Shown here: positions 5,165-8,405 of the stretch, piece after piece
How positions within the stretch are numbered: position 1 is the stretch's first letter
How the letters are laid out: each line of letters begins with the position of its first letter
Origin: Myxococcales bacterium
GTDB lineage: Bacteria; Myxococcota_C; UBA6777
Assembly: GCA_027005175.1 (NCBI GenBank)
Contig: JALTMC010000032.1
Span: 1-8,405, forward strand
Length of the DNA stretch: 8,405 nt
Reading direction: 5' to 3'
Made by a program: the position numbers and the translations under genes
Notes under the pieces: generated by a model
Told to the model about the DNA's origin: nothing
Seen by the model: only the letters and a program-made list of their open reading frames with translations
Database searches by the model: none

Positions 5165-6691
5165 GTGAATATTAACATCGCGGCATGGATGGAACGGAAC
5201 GCGCTGATCTTTCCTCAAAAGATAGCTCTCAAAGACGACTATCGCGAGCTATCCTATCTTGCATGCAATACACGAATTCGTGCGTTGGCTGAAGGGATGC
5301 AAGAGCGAGGAGTGCAAGCTGGAGATCGTGTCGCAGTGCTTATGCCCAACACCATCGACATGGTGGAGGTGCTGTTTGCAACAGCCCGCCTTGGGGCGAT
5401 CTACGTACCTCTCAATTGGCGTTTGAGTGAAGAGGAGTTGGTCTTTATTCTCGACGACTGTGCTCCCAAAGTTTTGTTTTTTTCAACAGAGTGGTCGGAG
5501 CGTATCTCGTCCATTCGCAAACGGTATATCGCGGAGTGTTTCTATTGTGCTGTGGAGTTGGGTCAGGATCTTTCGATGGAGGGCTGGCTCAAGGACACCT
5601 TGGAGCACTCAAGTCCCGCAGGTTCATGGGATGGATTGAACGGAGGCGGAGATGACGACCTAATGATCATCTATACCTCTGGAACCACCGGACTTCCCAA
5701 AGGTGTTGTGCTTACACATAACAATGTCTTCTGGCAGACCATCAACGGTTGGTCTTTGGGGGCCAGCCCTGATGCGATTGTTCTCGCTTTGTTGCCTCTG
5801 TTTCATGTGGGTGGATTAAATGGCTCTGTTACTCCTGTGTTGCACATGGGCGGCACCATCCTATTGCAGCGTAACTTTAATCCTGCGGCTGTTCTTACCA
5901 CGATCGAAAAAGAGAGAGTGACAGGGATCTTGGGAGTTCCAGTGATCTATCAGCTTCTCTCCAAACAGCCGGAGTTTGAGACGGTAGATTGGAGTTCTTG
6001 TGAGGTCTTGCTCAGCGGTGGGGCACCTCTTCCTGAATCCCTGATACGTGTCTATCACGAGAGGGAGCTGGAGTTTCGGCAAGGGTATGGTTTGACCGAA
6101 GCCAGCCCTGGAGTGACGGGGATGGGGCCTGGAGAGTGTTTGGAGAAAGCCGGAAGTGCAGGGCGACCGCTCCTCTATACCGAAGTTCAGCTGGTTGATT
6201 CCGATGGTATGATCGTTTCTCAAGGGGAATCGGGTGAAGTTGTGGTGCGCGGTCCCAATGTGATGAGAGGTTATTGGAATCGCCCTGATGCAACAGCAGA
6301 AGCGATCAGAGATGGTTGGCTCTACACAGGTGATGTTGGGCACTTTGATGAAGATGGATTTCTTTTTATTGTGGACCGCAAAAAAGATATGATTATCAGC
6401 GGCGGCGAAAATATCTATCCCGCAGAAATCGAGAAATTACTGGTAGGTCATCCTCAGGTTATGGCCGCGACTGTGGTGGGACGTCCTGATGAAAAGTGGG
6501 GTGAGATCCCTGTGGCCGTGGTAGTCCCTTCGGAAACAGATGTGTCTTTTGATAGCTTGCATAGCTTCCTCAAAGATCGCCTTGCAAAGTACAAGCTACC
6601 GAAAGAATATCATTTTGTTGCAGAGCTTCCTCTCAATGCTTCAGGGAAGGTGATTAAATCGGAAGTTCGACAAATACTCGAAAGGATGTGA
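5165..6691 (+). CDS. AMP-forming acyl-CoA synthetase (fatty acid-CoA ligase family)
   Basis: Activates a carboxylic acid with ATP and CoA, via an acyl-adenylate, to acyl-CoA, AMP and pyrophosphate. The 508 residues carry the full set of class I adenylate-forming motifs: P-loop YTSGTTGLPKG (170-180), QGYGLTE (306-312), YTGD (387-390), the hinge stretch DRKKDMIISGGENIYPAEIE (404-423) and the catalytic lysine Lys495 in NASGK. Length and motifs fit medium/long-chain acyl-CoA ligases; the substrate cannot be fixed from motifs alone. The GTG start has a perfect AGGAGG 6 nt upstream. Lying between the PhaE-like gene and a symporter, and under the predicted PhaR-regulated promoter, it may supply CoA esters as PHA precursors or re-activate hydroxy acids released from the polymer. 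No signal peptide or membrane segment; cytoplasmic. Confidence 0.93.
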   Translation: MNINIAAWMERNALIFPQKIALKDDYRELSYLACNTRIRALAEGMQERGVQAGDRVAVLMPNTIDMVEVLFATARLGAIYVPLNWRLSEEELVFILDDCAPKVLFFSTEWSERISSIRKRYIAECFYCAVELGQDLSMEGWLKDTLEHSSPAGSWDGLNGGGDDDLMIIYTSGTTGLPKGVVLTHNNVFWQTINGWSLGASPDAIVLALLPLFHVGGLNGSVTPVLHMGGTILLQRNFNPAAVLTTIEKERVTGILGVPVIYQLLSKQPEFETVDWSSCEVLLSGGAPLPESLIRVYHERELEFRQGYGLTEASPGVTGMGPGECLEKAGSAGRPLLYTEVQLVDSDGMIVSQGESGEVVVRGPNVMRGYWNRPDATAEAIRDGWLYTGDVGHFDEDGFLFIVDRKKDMIISGGENIYPAEIEKLLVGHPQVMAATVVGRPDEKWGEIPVAVVVPSETDVSFDSLHSFLKDRLAKYKLPKEYHFVAELPLNASGKVIKSEVRQILERM

Positions 6692-6698
6692 GGGACTG

Positions 6699-8234
6699 AT
6701 GACAGCTGTTTCTCTGGCTTGGGTCGCTGTGGGTTTGTATGTCGTGCTCACGGTAGGATTAACTGTGCGCGGTGCCATGCGAACCCGCTCTCTTTCAAGT
6801 TTTGCTGTGGGGAATCGAGATATCCCTGCCTTTTTTGTTGGATTGTCTCTCACGGCTCAGCTTACGAGTGTTGCGACTTTTGTCGTGAATCCCGGGTTGA
6901 TCTATCAGTACGGTCTCGCTGGTTTGTTGGGGCTGGGCCTTTCAGCAGGCTTGGGGATTATCCTTGGATTGGTCTTCTTTTCTCGAAGATTTCGTGCGAT
7001 GGGTGAGTCTGTACAGGCACTGACCATCCCTCAATGGATCGGAGCACGGTATCACTCGAAAGGACTGCGACTTTTTTTTGGCTTTGTATCGTTTGCGCTT
7101 GTCACTTTCGCTGTCTTGATCGTGCTTGCGGTTGCCTTGGTGCTCGGCCAACTGTTACAGATCCATCCAAAGTGGTTAATCCTTGCTGTTGTGAGCTTTG
7201 TTTTTACCTATGTGATGGTGGGGGGAGTAAATACTCATGCCTACACCAATGCCATTCAGGCAATGATTATGCTGGTGGTTGCGTTGGTTTTGATCTTGAG
7301 CAACCTCTCTATGTTTTGGTCCGGAGAAGGTTTGATGGTTGAGCTTAAGACGATCCAAGCTTCGCTTGCAACTGTGACAAACCCCTCCTCACTGTATTTT
7401 CGAAATCTCTTTGAAGTCTTTGTTTGTAATTTTCTTGTTGGTCTTGCGATCGTATGCCAGCCTCATATCTTGAGTAAAACTCTCTACCTCAAGGAAGATC
7501 GACAAGTTAAGCAGTACCTGACGGTAGCGATTCTCGCTGGCTTGATCTTTGTGGGTGTGATGATCGTCGGCTTGTATGCGAGGGTTCTGTTTGATCCTGT
7601 CAATCAGGTGGGAGCGATTCACAGTTTCTGGGGCGGTGGTGCTATCTTGACGATGGACAAGGTTGTTCCTTTCTATATTGTTACAAACTTTTCTCCCACG
7701 GTGCGGGTCTTGATCGGAATCGGGGTCTTATGTGCTGGGCTCTCTACCCTGGAAGGGATTCTTCTCGCACTCACAGCCATTATGTCGAGCGATCTCTACC
7801 TGACCCTCACTGGATTTGGCAATGCAGAATTCTCCCAAGAGGAGACAGAAACGCGAGGGCGTAAGGCCCTTCGGTTTGCAAGGGTTGCTATGATAGGGAT
7901 TGCAGCTATCACTGTCTGGTTGGCGCTGCGCCAACTTTACCACCCCACGGGCGGATCTGTTGCGATCTTTGCACAATATGGGGTCTATCTCCTGTTTACG
8001 CTTTCTTTCTTCCCCTTGGCTTGTGGGATGTTCTTCCCCAACATCCAACGCGAAACTGTAACAGCTTCCGTGGTCGTTGCATTCATTGTTTATTTTGCGG
8101 CATCCTGGTTTAAATTTACTAACATGTACAATAACCCTGCATTCCTCGCAACTTGTAGCATTCTCTCTGGTTGGCTTGTGATCCTGCTTGGGTCTCTTCT
8201 TCAGGGTGAGGCAAAAAAACAGTTTCATCACTGA
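6699..8234 (+). CDS. sodium:solute symporter (SSS family), probably for a small carboxylate
   Basis: The 511-residue protein has about 13 hydrophobic segments, as expected for the SSS family (about 500-550 residues): roughly 6-26, 44-66, 74-94, 126-150, 158-176, 184-202, 238-258, 274-296, 335-365, 396-410, 424-440, 452-472 and 482-502. The GLSLTAQLTSVATF stretch (48-61) resembles the unwound first core helix. A346-G-L-S349-T350 matches the A-x-x-S-S/T pattern of the Na2 sodium site. QPHILSKTL (254-262) is a family hallmark. It starts 7 bp after the ligase stop, so it is co-transcribed. GAGGGA lies only 3 nt from the ATG and AAGGA 12 nt away, so translation may lean on coupling. SSS members carry acetate, other monocarboxylates, proline, sugars or pantothenate; the adjacent CoA ligase argues for a carboxylate, as inference. 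Inner membrane. Confidence 0.9.
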   Translation: MTAVSLAWVAVGLYVVLTVGLTVRGAMRTRSLSSFAVGNRDIPAFFVGLSLTAQLTSVATFVVNPGLIYQYGLAGLLGLGLSAGLGIILGLVFFSRRFRAMGESVQALTIPQWIGARYHSKGLRLFFGFVSFALVTFAVLIVLAVALVLGQLLQIHPKWLILAVVSFVFTYVMVGGVNTHAYTNAIQAMIMLVVALVLILSNLSMFWSGEGLMVELKTIQASLATVTNPSSLYFRNLFEVFVCNFLVGLAIVCQPHILSKTLYLKEDRQVKQYLTVAILAGLIFVGVMIVGLYARVLFDPVNQVGAIHSFWGGGAILTMDKVVPFYIVTNFSPTVRVLIGIGVLCAGLSTLEGILLALTAIMSSDLYLTLTGFGNAEFSQEETETRGRKALRFARVAMIGIAAITVWLALRQLYHPTGGSVAIFAQYGVYLLFTLSFFPLACGMFFPNIQRETVTASVVVAFIVYFAASWFKFTNMYNNPAFLATCSILSGWLVILLGSLLQGEAKKQFHH

Positions 8235-8291
8235 TCTGTAGCCTTGAAAGTATGGCTGCCCACGACATACGCCGTAACTGACGCTAAAAAG

Positions 8292-8333
8292 AGGGGCAAA
8301 TCTGCGAGAACTTGCTACTTGCTACTTGCCCTT
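8292..8333. other. weak inverted repeat downstream of the symporter
   Basis: AGGGGCAA (8292-8299) can pair with TTGCCCTT (8326-8333), one pair being G-T, around a 26-nt loop. No T-run follows, so it is a poor intrinsic terminator, though it may help end the rightward transcript 58 bp after the last stop codon. Confidence 0.3.
8310..8330. repeat. 7-bp tandem repeat, three copies
   Basis: acttgct occurs at 8310-8316 and 8317-8323, with acttgcc at 8324-8330. The third copy provides one arm of the neighbouring inverted repeat. No function is seen. Confidence 0.75.
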
Positions 8334-8370
8334 AAGATAAAATTTACAGATATTAAGTGCTCCAAATTTG

Positions 8371-8401
8371 TCATAAGACCCCTCCCCCTGTAACCTTATG
8401 A
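8371..8401. other. 7-bp inverted repeat near the right edge
   Basis: TCATAAG (8371-8377) and CTTATGA (8395-8401) are perfect inverted arms around a C-rich 17-nt loop. It may be a terminator or protein site for a gene beyond the window. The rest of 8235-8405 shows no gene. Confidence 0.3.
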
Positions 8402-8405
8402 TAGG

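Noticed and set aside
5861-6343. Open frame of 160 codons on the minus strand
   Set aside because: It is fully antisense to the ligase core, which carries its family motifs in order.
8292-8333. Strong rho-independent terminator
   Set aside because: The stem is 8 bp with a G-T pair and a 26-nt loop, and no T-run follows.
8235-8405. Small gene or tRNA after the symporter
   Set aside because: No open frame with a ribosome site and no cloverleaf could be found; only short repeats are visible.

Overview
This window, roughly half G+C, holds a polyhydroxyalkanoate (PHA) storage locus built as two divergent gene sets around a 199-bp control region. The organism looks like a Gram-negative bacterium. 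A lipoprotein with Dickkopf/EGF-like Cys repeats of a kind common in Myxococcota, Bradymonadota and other former deltaproteobacteria suggests that affiliation, but the sequence does not prove it.

Leftward set (minus strand, read from 4564 down to 1): a PhaR-type PHA-responsive regulator (3908-4564) overlaps by ATGA a small phasin-like protein (3645-3911). Next comes an array of five 17-bp repeats that may fold in the mRNA as a string of small hairpins (3560-3655). After it lie a class III-like PHA synthase PhaC with triad C159/D310/H337 (2392-3498) and a second PhaC-superfamily protein with triad C176/D333/H362 (1197-2366). Last is a Cys-rich lipoprotein that runs off the left edge (1-1013).

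Rightward set (plus strand): a short coiled-coil protein resembling the C-terminal part of PhaE (4764-5153), an AMP-forming acyl-CoA ligase with GTG start and a perfect Shine-Dalgarno (5165-6691), and a sodium:solute symporter (6699-8234). Spacings of 11 and 7 bp suggest one operon. The 171 bp after it hold only short repeats and weak hairpins.

Control region (4565-4763): four TGC-N3-GCA palindromes, matching the type of site known for PhaR, are placed so that one overlaps the predicted -10 box of each divergent promoter (TTGACA-N16-CACAAT leftward, TTGACA-N17-TATGGT rightward). The inferred logic is that PhaR represses itself, the phasin and perhaps the synthases on one side, and the PhaE-like/ligase/transporter set on the other, until PHA granules titrate it. 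The locus as a whole would import a carboxylate, activate it to a CoA ester, polymerise it and coat the granule. The substrate cannot be read from sequence.
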